A DNA stretch of 53,949 nucleotides from Streptomyces turgidiscabies Car8 (GTDB lineage Bacteria; Actinomycetota; Actinomycetes; Streptomycetales; Streptomycetaceae), in NCBI RefSeq assembly GCF_000331005.1, contig NZ_AEJB01000494.1, forward strand, positions 1-53,949, given 5' to 3'. Position numbers and translations under genes: made by a program. The number at the start of each line of letters is the position of its first letter. The stretch's first letter is position 1. Below are positions 8,789-17,731 of this stretch, piece after piece. Under the pieces are notes generated by a model. The model had not been told where the DNA came from, made no database searches, and was given only the letters and a program-made list of their open reading frames with translations.

Positions 8789-8810
8789 GCGATCGAGCCT
8801 TCCGATGAAG

Positions 8811-8840
8811 AATCCTGAATACTGCCGAATATTGCTGAAG
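8811..8840. promoter_or_regulatory. candidate Lrp/AsnC operator (repeats on one helical turn)
   Basis: Two copies of GAATA(C/T)TGC start at 8817 and 8827, exactly 10 bp apart, flanked by CTGAA at 8837-8840 and TCCTGAAT at 8813-8820. The AT-rich character contrasts with the GC-rich surroundings. The position, just upstream of the Lrp/AsnC start at 8788, fits an autoregulatory site. Confidence 0.45.
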
Positions 8841-8934
8841 GTGGAGACTGCTGCGGTTGATGAGGACCGCTGCGCGTGCCGGAGGTTCCTGAAAGTCATG
8901 AGTGGTACTGCCAGTTGCTGATACGTACGCCGGC

Positions 8935-9663
8935 TCAGTCGTTATCAGCACGGGACGTACGGGATGTCCCGGCCGCGCCGCCGAGTTCACCCTCCCAGCG
9001 GCGGTACAGCCCGTGCGGTACGCCCGCCGCGTCGAGCACGCGCCCGGCGACGAAGTCCACGAGATCCTGGATGTGGGTGGCGCCGGCGTAGAAGGCGGGC
9101 GACGCCGGTACGACGCTCGCGCCGGCGTCGTCCAGGGTCACCAGGTGGCGGAGGGTCTGCCCGTTCAGCGGGGACTCGCGCACGGCGACGACGAGTGCGC
9201 GCCGTTCCTTGAGCGTCACACTGGCCGCCCGCTGCAGCAGGTCCTTGGACAGCCCGAGCGCGACCCCGGCCACGCACGCCGTGGAGGCGGGCACGATCAG
9301 CATCCCCTTGGTGGCGTACGACCCGGAGGAGGGCCCGGCCGCCAGATCCCCGGCACTCCAGTGCCGTACGCCGCTGATGTCCGCCTCGAAGGTGCCGGGC
9401 TTGCCGTCGGCGCCCCGGGCCAGCCATTCCCGCAGGTCGTCCTGCCAGTGGGCGTCGCGGAAGGAGATCCCCGTCTCGTCGAGCAGCGTGAGCCGGGAGG
9501 CCCGGGACACGACCAGGTCGACGCTCTCGCCCGCGTCGAGAAGGCCTCGCAGCACTGTGGCGGCGTAAGGAGTGCCGGAGGCGCCGGACACCCCCACGAT
9601 CCAAGGCACGCGGGGCGTCTCTCCTGGCTTGAGTGGGTTCACGACACGGAGCTTATCCGGCAT
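8935..9663 (-). CDS. UbiX-family flavin prenyltransferase
   Basis: A 242-residue flavoprotein. The FMN-binding start VPWIVGVSGASGTPYAATVL, the LVVSRASRLTL strand, GSYATKGMLIVPASTACVAG, and RRALVVAVRESPL are all UbiX hallmarks. UbiX prenylates FMN to make the cofactor of UbiD decarboxylases, and a ubiD-like gene is encoded 1.6 kb away. In futalosine-route organisms this pair removes the carboxylate late in menaquinone assembly. The C-terminus ends in a Ser/Arg-rich tail not needed for the fold. The ATG at 9663 gives some 20 residues before the core strand; a GTG a few codons later is also possible. Confidence 0.88.
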   Translation of the reverse strand: MPDKLRVVNPLKPGETPRVPWIVGVSGASGTPYAATVLRGLLDAGESVDLVVSRASRLTLLDETGISFRDAHWQDDLREWLARGADGKPGTFEADISGVRHWSAGDLAAGPSSGSYATKGMLIVPASTACVAGVALGLSKDLLQRAASVTLKERRALVVAVRESPLNGQTLRHLVTLDDAGASVVPASPAFYAGATHIQDLVDFVAGRVLDAAGVPHGLYRRWEGELGGAAGTSRTSRADND

Positions 9664-9752
9664 CGTGGGGCGGGAACCGGGCGAGGGCGCCCGGGCGTTC
9701 CCTGTGGGGGCGAGTTGAATCGCCCGTCGTGGGCGGGGGCCGGGGGTCTGTC

Positions 9753-10388
9753 ATGTGGGACAAGTGGATTACGGCGAGAACGGGCCGGGCCGGTACGGGC
9801 CTGCTGTCCGGCGGGGAGCGCGCGAAGGCGGCGGCCAAGCTGATGCTCGGCTGGGTGGCACTGCTGTGGCTGCTGGAGGTCGTCGACGTGGCGAGCGGCC
9901 ACTCGCTCGACGGCCTCGGCATCACACCCCGTACGACGTCCGAGCTGGTCGACGTCGTGCCCGCCGCCTTCGTCCACTTCGGCTTCGGCCATGTCGCCGC
10001 CAACAGCGTCCCGCTGCTGGTCCTCGGCTTCCTGGCCGCTCTGGGCGGCCTGCGCCGGTTCGCCGGGGTCTGCGCGCTGATCATCGTCGCCGACGGGCTG
10101 GGGGTCTGGCTCGTGGCGCCCGCGCACAGCAACACGGCGGGCGCCTCCGGTCTGATCTTCGGCCTCTTCGGCTACCTGATCGTGACGGGCTTCGTGGAAC
10201 GCCGTCCGTGGGGCGTCCTGGTCGGCCTGCTCGTGGCCGCCGTCTGGGGCACCTCGATCCTGACGGGCCTGGCCCCGACCCAGACCGGCATCAGCTGGCA
10301 GGGTCACCTGGCGGGGCTGATATCGGGCGTGGCCGCGGCGTTCGTGTTCCGGCGCCGACGGGTGCCTCCGGCGCCGCTCACGCCGTAA
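9753..10388 (+). CDS. rhomboid-family intramembrane serine protease
   Basis: A 211-residue polytopic membrane protein with about six hydrophobic helices. The catalytic serine is in G130-A-S132-G within AGASGLIFGLFGY, and the partner histidine is H185 in WQGHLAGLISG; an upstream HVAAN segment matches the second conserved rhomboid helix. It would cut single-pass membrane proteins inside the bilayer. GGGGGTCTGTC precedes the ATG. It points opposite to the menaquinone genes on each side, so it is an independent transcript within that cluster, converging on the ubiA-like gene with a 14-base gap. The natural substrate is unknown. Confidence 0.88.
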   Translation: MWDKWITARTGRAGTGLLSGGERAKAAAKLMLGWVALLWLLEVVDVASGHSLDGLGITPRTTSELVDVVPAAFVHFGFGHVAANSVPLLVLGFLAALGGLRRFAGVCALIIVADGLGVWLVAPAHSNTAGASGLIFGLFGYLIVTGFVERRPWGVLVGLLVAAVWGTSILTGLAPTQTGISWQGHLAGLISGVAAAFVFRRRRVPPAPLTP

Positions 10389-10402
10389 GGGGCGCGGTCG
10401 AT

Positions 10403-11311
10403 TCAGACCGTGAGCCCACGGACGAGCAGGTCGAGCAGAGCGCACCCGAAAAGAGCGATGCCGATGAACCCGTTGACGCTGAAGAACGCCCGGTTCAGCC
10501 GCGACAGGTCATCGGGCCGCACGATCGTGTGCTCGTACACGAACGCCCCCGCGACGACCAGCAGCCCCAGCCAGAAGAACGCTCCGGCGTCCGTGGCCAG
10601 CGCGTACCAGACCAGCAGTGCTGTCGTCAGCGTGTGGCAGACGCGGGCGCTCCACACCGCCGCCGGGATGCCGAAGCGGGCCGGTACCGACAGCACGCCG
10701 GTCTCACGGTCCGTCTCGACGTCCTGGCAGGCGTAGATCAGGTCGAAGCCGCCGATCCAGATGCCGACCGCCAGCCCCAGGATCACCGCGTCCCAGGACC
10801 ACTCCCCCGTGATCGCCAGCCAGCCGCCGACCGGGCCCATGGCCTGGGCGAGACCCAGGATGGCCTGGGGGAAGTTCGTGAACCGCTTGCCGTACGGATA
10901 CACCACCATCGGGATCACCGCGACGGGGGCGAGGGCCAGACACAGGGGGTTGAGGAGGGCCGCCGAGCCGAGGAAGACGACGACGGCGATCAGGGCGCCG
11001 GTCCAGGCGTGCTTCACCGACATCGCGCCGGTGACCAGTTCACGGTGGGCCGTGCGCGGGTTACGGGCGTCGATCTCACGGTCGATGATCCGGTTGACCG
11101 CCATCGCGAAGGTCCGCAGACCGACCATGCAGACGGTGACCAGGAGCAGCCGGCTCCAGTGGATGTTCCGGTCCAGCTGGAACATCGCGGTCAGCGCGGC
11201 GATGTAGGCGAAGGGCAGTGCGAAGACCGAGTGTTCGATCATCACCAGGCGCAGGAAGGCCTTCGTGCGGCCCGGCTGGGGCAGGGCGGCGGATGCCGAT
11301 GCGGAACTCAC
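10403..11311 (-). CDS. mqnP: UbiA-family prenyltransferase (menaquinone, MqnP-like)
   Basis: A 302-residue integral membrane prenyltransferase. Both Asp-rich metal/diphosphate motifs are visible: NRIIDREIDARNPRT near residue 75 and DVETDRETGVLSVP near residue 195, separated and followed by hydrophobic helices (about nine in all). It would attach the polyprenyl tail to the naphthoate precursor. The GTG at 11311 is chosen because it overlaps the TGA of the ubiD-like gene as GTGA (11308-11311), with GGAAGGA upstream, so translation is probably coupled. The specific MqnP role is inferred from the adjacent ubiD, ubiX and mqnE genes. Confidence 0.85.
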   Translation of the reverse strand: MSSASASAALPQPGRTKAFLRLVMIEHSVFALPFAYIAALTAMFQLDRNIHWSRLLLVTVCMVGLRTFAMAVNRIIDREIDARNPRTAHRELVTGAMSVKHAWTGALIAVVVFLGSAALLNPLCLALAPVAVIPMVVYPYGKRFTNFPQAILGLAQAMGPVGGWLAITGEWSWDAVILGLAVGIWIGGFDLIYACQDVETDRETGVLSVPARFGIPAAVWSARVCHTLTTALLVWYALATDAGAFFWLGLLVVAGAFVYEHTIVRPDDLSRLNRAFFSVNGFIGIALFGCALLDLLVRGLTV

Positions 11312-12765
11312 AGGCCGTATTCCTTCCAGCGTCTGTCGACCTTGGCCGCCGTGTCGGGGTCCGAGACCACCATCTCCGGCCAACCCCCGTCCCGCGTGTA
11401 CCCCTCCTCGGGCCACTTCCTCGTCGCGTCGATACCCGCCTTGCCGCCCCAGAACTGCTGGTAGGAGGCGTGGTCGAGGTGGTCCACGGGACCTTCGACG
11501 ATGCTCAGGTCGCGGGAGTAGTCCGTGTTGCCGAGCGCCCGCCAGGCGACCTCGTGCAGGTCGTGGACGTCGCAGTCCGAGTCGACGACGATGATCAGCT
11601 TGGTCAGGGACATCATGTGGGCGCCCCAGACGGCGTGCATCACCTTCTGCGCGTGCTTGGGGTACTTCTTGTCGATCGAGACGATCGCGCAGTTGTGGAA
11701 ACCGCCGGCCTCGGGGAGGTGGTAGTCCACGATGTCCGGGACGATGATCTTGAGGAGGGGGAGGAAGAACCTCTCCGTCGCGCGGCCCAGCGGGCCGTCC
11801 TCCGTGGGCGGCCTGCCAACGACGATCGACTGGAGCAGCGGGCGCCGCCGCATCGTCACACAGTCGATCGTGAGCGCCGGGAACGGCTCCTGCGGGGTGT
11901 AGAAGCCCGTGTGGTCGCCGAAGGGGCCCTCGGGGAGCATCTCACCGGGCTCCAGCCAGCCCTCCAGCACCACTTCCGCGTGCGCGGGCACCTGCAACGG
12001 CACCGTCTCGCAGTCGACCATCTCGATCCGCTTGCCCGCGATGAACCCGGCGAACAGGTATTCGTCGATGTCACCGGGGAGCGGTGCCGTCGAGGCGTAG
12101 GTGACCGCGGGCGGGCAGCCGAAGGCGATGGCGACCGGCAGCCGCTCACCCTTGCGCGCGGCGACCTGGTAGTGGTTGCGGCTGTCCTTGTGGATCTGCC
12201 AGTGCATCCCGATCGTGCGCTTGTCGTGCCGCTGGAGCCGGTAGAGACCGAGGTTGCGTACGCCGGACTCCGGGTCCTTGGTGTGGGTCAGCCCCAGGTT
12301 GAAGAAGGAGCCGCCGTCCTCGGGCCAGGTGAAGAGGGCCGGGAGACGGTCGAGGTCCACCTCGTCACCCTTGAGAATGACCTCCTGGACCGGCGCGTTG
12401 TCCGACTTCACCTTCTTCGGCGGCACGTGGACCATCGATCCGAGCTTGCCGAAGGCCTCGCGGACGCCCACGAACCCCTGGGGCAGCTCGGGCTTCAGCA
12501 GCCCGCCGATCCGGTCGCTGATGTCCGCGTACGACTTCAGCCCGAGCGACTTGAGCAGCCGCCGGTCGGTGCCGAACACGTTCATGGCCAGCGGCATCGC
12601 CGACCCGCGCACGTTCTCGAAGAGCAGCGCGGGCCCGCCTGCCTTCTGTACGCGGTCGACGATCTCCCCGACCTCCAGGTACGGGTCCACCTCGGCCTTG
12701 ATGCGCTTGAGGTCACCCTCGCGCTCCAGCGCCCTGAGCAGGGAGCGAAGATCGTCGTAAGCCAT
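11308..12765 (-). CDS. UbiD-family decarboxylase (menaquinone, MqnL-like)
   Basis: A 485-residue prenylated-FMN-dependent decarboxylase. Family features in order: MAYDDLRSLLRALEREGDL start, GGPALLFENVRG, the NLGLYRLQRHDKRTIGMHWQ segment, the GPFGDHTGFYTP active-site loop with its Arg-Glu-Glu type residues, and the conserved C-terminal GRRPTEDGPLGRATERFFLP-like segment. Its length matches UbiD (about 490). It needs the cofactor made by UbiX, encoded nearby. In the futalosine pathway it would decarboxylate the prenylated dihydroxynaphthoate. It is translationally coupled to the downstream ubiA-like gene. Divergent from the small membrane protein at 12863. Confidence 0.88.
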   Translation of the reverse strand: MAYDDLRSLLRALEREGDLKRIKAEVDPYLEVGEIVDRVQKAGGPALLFENVRGSAMPLAMNVFGTDRRLLKSLGLKSYADISDRIGGLLKPELPQGFVGVREAFGKLGSMVHVPPKKVKSDNAPVQEVILKGDEVDLDRLPALFTWPEDGGSFFNLGLTHTKDPESGVRNLGLYRLQRHDKRTIGMHWQIHKDSRNHYQVAARKGERLPVAIAFGCPPAVTYASTAPLPGDIDEYLFAGFIAGKRIEMVDCETVPLQVPAHAEVVLEGWLEPGEMLPEGPFGDHTGFYTPQEPFPALTIDCVTMRRRPLLQSIVVGRPPTEDGPLGRATERFFLPLLKIIVPDIVDYHLPEAGGFHNCAIVSIDKKYPKHAQKVMHAVWGAHMMSLTKLIIVVDSDCDVHDLHEVAWRALGNTDYSRDLSIVEGPVDHLDHASYQQFWGGKAGIDATRKWPEEGYTRDGGWPEMVVSDPDTAAKVDRRWKEYGL

Positions 12766-12862
12766 GCGTTCCAGTATCCGTCACGCACTACCCTTGGACT
12801 GTCAGCGGGGGCCGGACGCGACCGTCCAAGTGCCCGGACAGCGACTCAAAGGGAACCGATAC

Positions 12863-13252
12863 ATGCTGCGGGTGCTGTTGATCCTGGTGCCTCTCGCGCT
12901 GAGCATCTACGCGTTCATCGACTGCGTCACCACGCAGGAGAAGGACGTCCGTTTCATGCCCAAGCCCGTGTGGGCCATCCTCATTCTTCTGTTCCCGCTG
13001 GTCGGCTCCGTCTCCTGGCTGATCATCGGCCGCGACCGTGCCACCGCCCAGCGCCTGGGCGGCGCCGGCGGCCAGTGGATCGCCCCGGACGACAACCCGG
13101 AGTTCCTCAAGTCCCTCAAGGACGAGAAGGCCGACGAGAGTGAGCCGGTGCAGGACGACGACGCCCATCTGCGGGACTGGGAGGCCGACCTGCGCCGCCG
13201 CGAGGAGGAGCTGAAGCGCCGGGAGAGCGGCGAGGACCCCAAGGACCAGTAG
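12863..13252 (+). CDS. PLD nuclease N-terminal-domain (PLDc_N) membrane protein
   Basis: A 129-residue protein with two transmembrane helices (LRVLLILVPLALSIYAFIDC and VWAILILLFPLVGSVSWLIIG) followed by a long charged tail rich in Asp, Glu and Arg (RRREEELKRRESGED). This is the PLDc_N domain found at the start of cardiolipin synthases and, as here, alone in actinobacteria. The GRDR segment after helix 2 is typical. The ATG at 12863 follows AAAGGGAACCGATAC. The gene is divergent from the ubiD-like gene. Its function is not established; membrane localisation is certain from the sequence. Confidence 0.8.
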   Translation: MLRVLLILVPLALSIYAFIDCVTTQEKDVRFMPKPVWAILILLFPLVGSVSWLIIGRDRATAQRLGGAGGQWIAPDDNPEFLKSLKDEKADESEPVQDDDAHLRDWEADLRRREEELKRRESGEDPKDQ

Positions 13253-13302
13253 GCCTGACCAGGAGGGCTGGTGCGTACGGGGCTGCGGCAACCTCCGTAC
13301 AG

Positions 13303-13337
13303 GGCGTACGCCCCCCTACAAGGTGTACGCCGGCGGG
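13303..13337. promoter_or_regulatory. palindrome and direct repeat upstream of the permease
   Basis: Within the 147-base gap before the NCS1 permease is a perfect 10-bp palindrome GGCGTACGCC (13303-13312). A partial direct repeat follows: ACAGGGCGTACGCC then ACAAGGTGTACGCC. It could bind a regulator of the permease; there is no independent support. Confidence 0.35.
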
Positions 13338-13399
13338 CTCCCCGAAGCGGACAGTGCGCCCCTGGGCGGGATCGGTCGCGGACCGGACACTTACCTCGC

Positions 13400-14782
13400 A
13401 TGACGACTGCTCCGGCGAACATCCCCGCGTCCCCGGTCCCCGCGTACGGCGACAAGGTCATCGCCGTGGAGACGGCGGGCTCGGAACCCATTCCGGACGC
13501 CGAACGGCACGGTGGCCCGGTCCAGTTGCTGTGGACCTGGGCCTCCCCGAACATCGAGTTCGCGACCGTGTACATCGGCGTGATCTCGGTCCTGTTCTTC
13601 GGCCTCGACTTCTGGCAGGCGTCCGCGGCCCTGCTGCTGGGCACCGCGCTCGGTTCGCTGACGCACGGGATCCTCTCCCTGGACGGTCCCCGGTTCGGCG
13701 TACCGCAGATGGCGATCGGACGGTTCGCCTTCGGGTTCCGGGGGAATCTGCTGCCCGCCGGTGTGAACGCCCTTGTCGCGGGCGTCGGTTGGTTCGCGGT
13801 CAACAGTGTGAGCGCCGCTTTCGCGCTGAACACGCTGACCGGTCTGCGTCCGCTGCCCGCCCTGCTGCTCGTGGTGGCGGCGGAGATCGTGATCGGCTTC
13901 ATCGGCCACAACTTCGTGCACGCCTTCGAGAAGTACGCGTTCCCGGCGCTCGCCGTCGTCTTCCTGCTGGCCGGCGTCTGGACGTTCAAGGAGGCGCACC
14001 TGGGCACGCCGGGAGCGGGCGGCGGTATCGGCGGCTTCCTGCTCGCCTTCAGCGCGGCCTGGGGTTACACGGCCGGCTGGAACCCGGGGGCCTCGGACTA
14101 CTCCCGCTACCTGCCCCGTACGGCGAACCGCCTGCGCACCGCGCTCTACCCGGCCGTCGGCCTGTTCGTTTCCGTGTCCGTCGTGGCGCTGATCGGCGCG
14201 GCCTCGGCGACGATCGTCGCTCCCGAGGGCGCGACCCCGACGGCGGCCTTCACGGGTCATCTTCCGGGCTGGCTCGGTGACCTGGTGCTGCTGGCGATCA
14301 TCCTGGGCGCGGTCTCGGCGAACGCCCTGAACGTCTACTCGTCCGCGATGTCGGTCACGTCCCTGGGGCTCCGACTGCCGGTGTGGCTGGGGCGCGGGGC
14401 GATCGTGGTGCTGTGCGGGCTCGCGGGTACGGCGGCCGCCTGGTCGTCGCTGGCGGACGCGGGGGCGGCGTACGAGGCGTTTCTGCTGGTGATCGCGTAC
14501 TGGGTGGGGCCGTGGCTGGGGGTGGTGCTGGTGGAGCGGTGGCTCCGGGCGCGGACCCCGGTGGAGGCGCTGAGCGCGCGACTGTCCGACCGAGCCTTCA
14601 CCAACTGGCCTGGGCTTGCCGCCCTGTTGGTGGGCATCGCGGTGTCGGTGCCGCTCTTCTCGAACCAGGAGAAGTACGTGGGGTGGGTGCCGCAGCAGTG
14701 GCCGGCCTCCGGCGACATCACGTGCCTGGTGGGGTTCGCGGTGAGCGCGGGCCTGTACCGGGTGTTGCGGCGGGCCGGCTGA
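13400..14782 (+). CDS. NCS1-family cytosine/purine-type permease
   Basis: A 460-residue transporter with about twelve membrane helices. NCS1 signatures are visible: LLWTWASPNIEFATVYIGV near residue 45 (helix 1), GILSLDGPRFGVPQMAIGR (helix 2-3 loop), AFSAAWGYTAGWNPGASDYSRYLPR (helix 6), and SANALNVYSSAMSV. NCS1 carriers import purines, pyrimidines or related bases with Na+ or H+. The ATG at 13400 gives the usual hydrophilic N-terminal tail of about 40 residues. A cytosine deaminase gene lies 21 kb away, too far to imply co-regulation. The substrate is not shown by the sequence. Confidence 0.87.
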   Translation: MTTAPANIPASPVPAYGDKVIAVETAGSEPIPDAERHGGPVQLLWTWASPNIEFATVYIGVISVLFFGLDFWQASAALLLGTALGSLTHGILSLDGPRFGVPQMAIGRFAFGFRGNLLPAGVNALVAGVGWFAVNSVSAAFALNTLTGLRPLPALLLVVAAEIVIGFIGHNFVHAFEKYAFPALAVVFLLAGVWTFKEAHLGTPGAGGGIGGFLLAFSAAWGYTAGWNPGASDYSRYLPRTANRLRTALYPAVGLFVSVSVVALIGAASATIVAPEGATPTAAFTGHLPGWLGDLVLLAIILGAVSANALNVYSSAMSVTSLGLRLPVWLGRGAIVVLCGLAGTAAAWSSLADAGAAYEAFLLVIAYWVGPWLGVVLVERWLRARTPVEALSARLSDRAFTNWPGLAALLVGIAVSVPLFSNQEKYVGWVPQQWPASGDITCLVGFAVSAGLYRVLRRAG

Positions 14783-14943
14783 CCGGCTGATCGGCGCGGG
14801 TACTGGTCGGCGGATCGCCGGGCGTGCATCCCCTACACGCCCGGCACTTGTCGCTCACGTCAGTCGGGGTACATCAATCGAACGTCATGTGCACGTCACC
14901 TTTAGGTCAAGAATTACCTCGTTCGACTCCGTGGACACACCGG

Positions 14944-16734
14944 TCAGGCGCCGGAGAGCATCGGCAGCGACGACAGGTGCTCCTCCGGGACGTCGAAAGC
15001 CTCTGTCAGGGTGCTGAGGTGCGGTGCCAGCCGGGTGGTGAGGGTGTGCAGGGTCTCCGGCAGGGCGCGTACCTGGTCGACGGTGAGGGCCTGCTCGGCG
15101 AGCAGCAGGCCGCTGCGTTCGCTGACCTGACGGAGGAGGAAGAGCGCGGCCAGGTCCTCCAGGACAGCGCGCGTGATCGGGTCGGAGACCCGGGCGCAGG
15201 CAGCGAGTAAAGCGTCGGCGGCCTGACCCACGGTGTACACCTCCACGAGGTCGAGGGCGGCGTCGGAGGCGTTGTTCCAGCGACCGAGGGCGTCGCCGCT
15301 GCCACCGCGCCGCAGGTCACGACGGGCGGCGGTGTGCCAGTAGCGCTCGGCGGCGGTGAGGGCGCGGCGCAGCAGTGCCGGATCGGTCAACGGCTCGTCG
15401 CCGGTGGGCCGGAGAGGTTCGGGCGCCAGATCGTGCCCGAAGATCATCTCGGCGCCGGCCTTGCACCAGATCGCCAGGTTGTCGCCCTCGGCGGTGATCG
15501 CCCCGTCCATGTCGCCGGCCAGGGCGGCGAGTCCGTTCACGGCGAACAGCCCCCGGGCGCCGCACCGTTCCCGGCTCTCGGTCGCGATCTCGCGGGCCCG
15601 CCAGGTGACCCACCCCTTGGTGACGGCGACCAGCCGCTCGGCGTCGGCGCGTTCCTCGGGCGCGTGGGTGACCCAGCGCTCGGTGGCCGCGCGGTGCAGG
15701 AAGGTCATGGCGTAGGCGGTGGCGGTGTGGCCGAGGAGGCGGGTGTAGTGGCTGCGGTGCGCGGCGAGCGGGACGCGCTGCCCGGCCACCGGCCCGGAGA
15801 TGTGCCGGGTGTAGGAGTACCGGACGGCGATGGCGAGCGCCGTCCGGGCCACCCCGAGCCCGCTCGCGCTCATGCACAGCTTGCCTGCCGTGACCCGGCT
15901 GATCGCGTGCAGGAACCGCTTGCGCGGACTGCCGACCGAGCTCACGAGGCTTCCGTCGGGCAGGAGTTGACCGTGGGCGCCCTGGAGGAGGGCGGTGCGG
16001 GGCAGCCGTACGTGGTCGAAGTTCGTGGCGCAGTGGTCCACCGAGGCGCCGACGCGCTCCGGCAGCAGGGTGACGGTGATGCCGGGGAGGGTGCCGTAGT
16101 CGTCGCTCAGCGGGGTGAGGAAGAGGAAGGCGCCCAGATCCTTGTCGTCGACGATCAGCCGGGCGCCGACCACCGCGGTCTTGGGCCCGCCGGCGGAGCT
16201 GGTGTTGGGCATGTACTTCTGCGCGCCCGGGTGGGGGGTGTGCAGGACGAACTCGTCGCGCTCCCTGTCGTACCGGGCGACGGTCTCCAGCGCCGCCACG
16301 TCGTTTCCGTGCCCGCGCTCGGTGCACAGGAAGGTGCCCATACGGGACATGGTGGTGAAGTCCGTCAACTCGCGCGGCGGGGAGACCTGGTCGTCGACGA
16401 CGCTGCCGAGGAAGAGGTTGTAGTGGATCCCGGCCACGGTGACCGTGGCGCCGTCCACCGGGCAGGTCCACTCGTGCAACGCCGCGAGTCCGCGCGGGTC
16501 GTTGGCGAAGAGTTCCGGCGACGGGACTTCGTCGTTCAGTGCTCGCAGTCTCTCGTAGGCGAGCCGCCATCGTTGTGGTGTGCCCAGTCCGGGTCGATAC
16601 CGGAACAGATCCTTCGAGACCGCCTTTCGCCACCGGCCGTGGAGGTCGATTCCCGCCTCGCCGTCCCGAAAGAGGAGGCTCGTGACGGCGTCTTGATCAA
16701 GGGCTGTTCGGGGCGTACGTGTCTCCGTGGTCAT
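14944..16734 (-). CDS. acyl-CoA oxidase/dehydrogenase-family protein
   Basis: A 596-residue protein of the acyl-CoA oxidase branch. Features: the FAD-binding middle segment beginning SRMGTFLCTERGHGNDVAALE, the HTPHPGAQKYMPNT loop that in this branch precedes the beta domain, and long C-terminal helical regions with ERCGARGLFAVNGLA holding the expected catalytic Glu area. Length fits acyl-CoA oxidases (600-680) better than ordinary dehydrogenases (about 380). The reaction is alpha,beta-oxidation of acyl-CoA, using oxygen as acceptor in true oxidases. The ATG at 16734 gives MTTETRTPRT; no strong ribosome binding site is seen. Divergent from the ECF sigma gene across a 355-base gap. Confidence 0.82.
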   Translation of the reverse strand: MTTETRTPRTALDQDAVTSLLFRDGEAGIDLHGRWRKAVSKDLFRYRPGLGTPQRWRLAYERLRALNDEVPSPELFANDPRGLAALHEWTCPVDGATVTVAGIHYNLFLGSVVDDQVSPPRELTDFTTMSRMGTFLCTERGHGNDVAALETVARYDRERDEFVLHTPHPGAQKYMPNTSSAGGPKTAVVGARLIVDDKDLGAFLFLTPLSDDYGTLPGITVTLLPERVGASVDHCATNFDHVRLPRTALLQGAHGQLLPDGSLVSSVGSPRKRFLHAISRVTAGKLCMSASGLGVARTALAIAVRYSYTRHISGPVAGQRVPLAAHRSHYTRLLGHTATAYAMTFLHRAATERWVTHAPEERADAERLVAVTKGWVTWRAREIATESRERCGARGLFAVNGLAALAGDMDGAITAEGDNLAIWCKAGAEMIFGHDLAPEPLRPTGDEPLTDPALLRRALTAAERYWHTAARRDLRRGGSGDALGRWNNASDAALDLVEVYTVGQAADALLAACARVSDPITRAVLEDLAALFLLRQVSERSGLLLAEQALTVDQVRALPETLHTLTTRLAPHLSTLTEAFDVPEEHLSSLPMLSGA

Positions 16735-17089
16735 GGTGATCGAGATGCCCACTGTTATTCGGGGATCAACCAATAGTGACCAGGAGCACTTAAGAAATTG
16801 GCCAATATGCGGCATTAATAGACAGGAATCGGCCGAAGTGCGACAGCGAGGATTTGGGCGACTTCGAACACTCAATCGACCCCGACGTGGTGGGCGGAGA
16901 CCGCTAACCGGAATCCGGAGAGAGCGAATCGGAGCACGGGATTCCAGAGTTGCCGGTGAGGTCGTCCACAGGGTTGGTCGAGGGGCCGAACGCACCGCGC
17001 CGAGGGGTGCTCGTAACGCTTTTCGTGTCTCCGTCCAAGAACAGGAGAAGGGCGAGCGACGCTACGGGCAGGACGCGAAGGAGACGCGA
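16735..17089. promoter_or_regulatory. divergent intergenic region with CCAAT palindrome
   Basis: The 355 bases between the acyl-CoA oxidase and the ECF sigma gene hold no convincing gene. The first 80 bases are unusually AT-rich and include a perfect palindrome ATTGGCCAAT (16797-16806) with a further CCAAT at 16770-16774. The last part ends in AAGGAG-acgcga-GTG, the start of the sigma gene. The palindrome is a plausible regulatory site for either gene. Confidence 0.4.
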
Positions 17090-17731
17090 GTGGACGGTGC
17101 GAAGGAAGAGGAGAGGTTAAGGGGTGGGCCGGCCGAGGCGGTGCGGGACCCGGCGCTCTTCGAGGCGTTCTACCGGCGTCATGTGGACGCGGTGCTGCGC
17201 TTCGTGGCCCGGCGGGTCGACGACCCCCACACGGCGGCCGACCTGACGGCCGAGATCTTCCTCGCCGTCCTCGACTCGGCCCACACCTACCGACCGCGCC
17301 TGGGCAGCGAGACGGCCTGGCTGTACGGCATCGCGCGCAACATCGTGTCGTCGGAGCGGCGCCGGGTCGTCCGGGAGGCCGAGCGCGACCGGCGCTTCTC
17401 CGGGCGGCGGCTGCTGGAGGCCGACGACATAGTCCGCATCGAGGACAAGCTCGACGCGGAGAGCCCCGGGCGGCGTGCCCTGGCCGCGCTCGAACGGCTC
17501 CCCGAGGGCGAGCGGGCCGTCCTGGAGCTGATCGTGGTCGACCAGCTCACGATCCCGGAGGCCGCCGCCGCGTTGGGCATCCGCCCGGTCACAGCCAGGG
17601 TCCGACTGCACCGGGCCCGAAAGGCGCTGCGCGGGGAGACGGGCTCCGGGGCGGTTCGCGATGCGCTGCCCAGGGCTGTGGGGGCGACACCGGACACATC
17701 ACTTCTGTACGTCAGGAAGGGCGAGGTATGA
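17090..17731 (+). CDS. ECF-type RNA polymerase sigma factor
   Basis: A 213-residue sigma-70 of the extracytoplasmic function group. Region 2 is visible as FEAFYRRHVDAVLRFVARRV through ETAWLYGIARNIVSSERRR. Region 4 follows as LERLPEGERAVLELIVVDQL and IPEAAAALGIRPVTARVRLH, with region 1.1 and region 3 absent as expected. The GTG at 17090 is preferred because AAGGAG lies 6 bases upstream; the open frame extends much further 5' without conservation. Its stop overlaps the next gene as ATGA. That partner has a single membrane helix, the usual layout of a sigma factor paired with a membrane regulator. Confidence 0.88.
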   Translation: MDGAKEEERLRGGPAEAVRDPALFEAFYRRHVDAVLRFVARRVDDPHTAADLTAEIFLAVLDSAHTYRPRLGSETAWLYGIARNIVSSERRRVVREAERDRRFSGRRLLEADDIVRIEDKLDAESPGRRALAALERLPEGERAVLELIVVDQLTIPEAAAALGIRPVTARVRLHRARKALRGETGSGAVRDALPRAVGATPDTSLLYVRKGEV

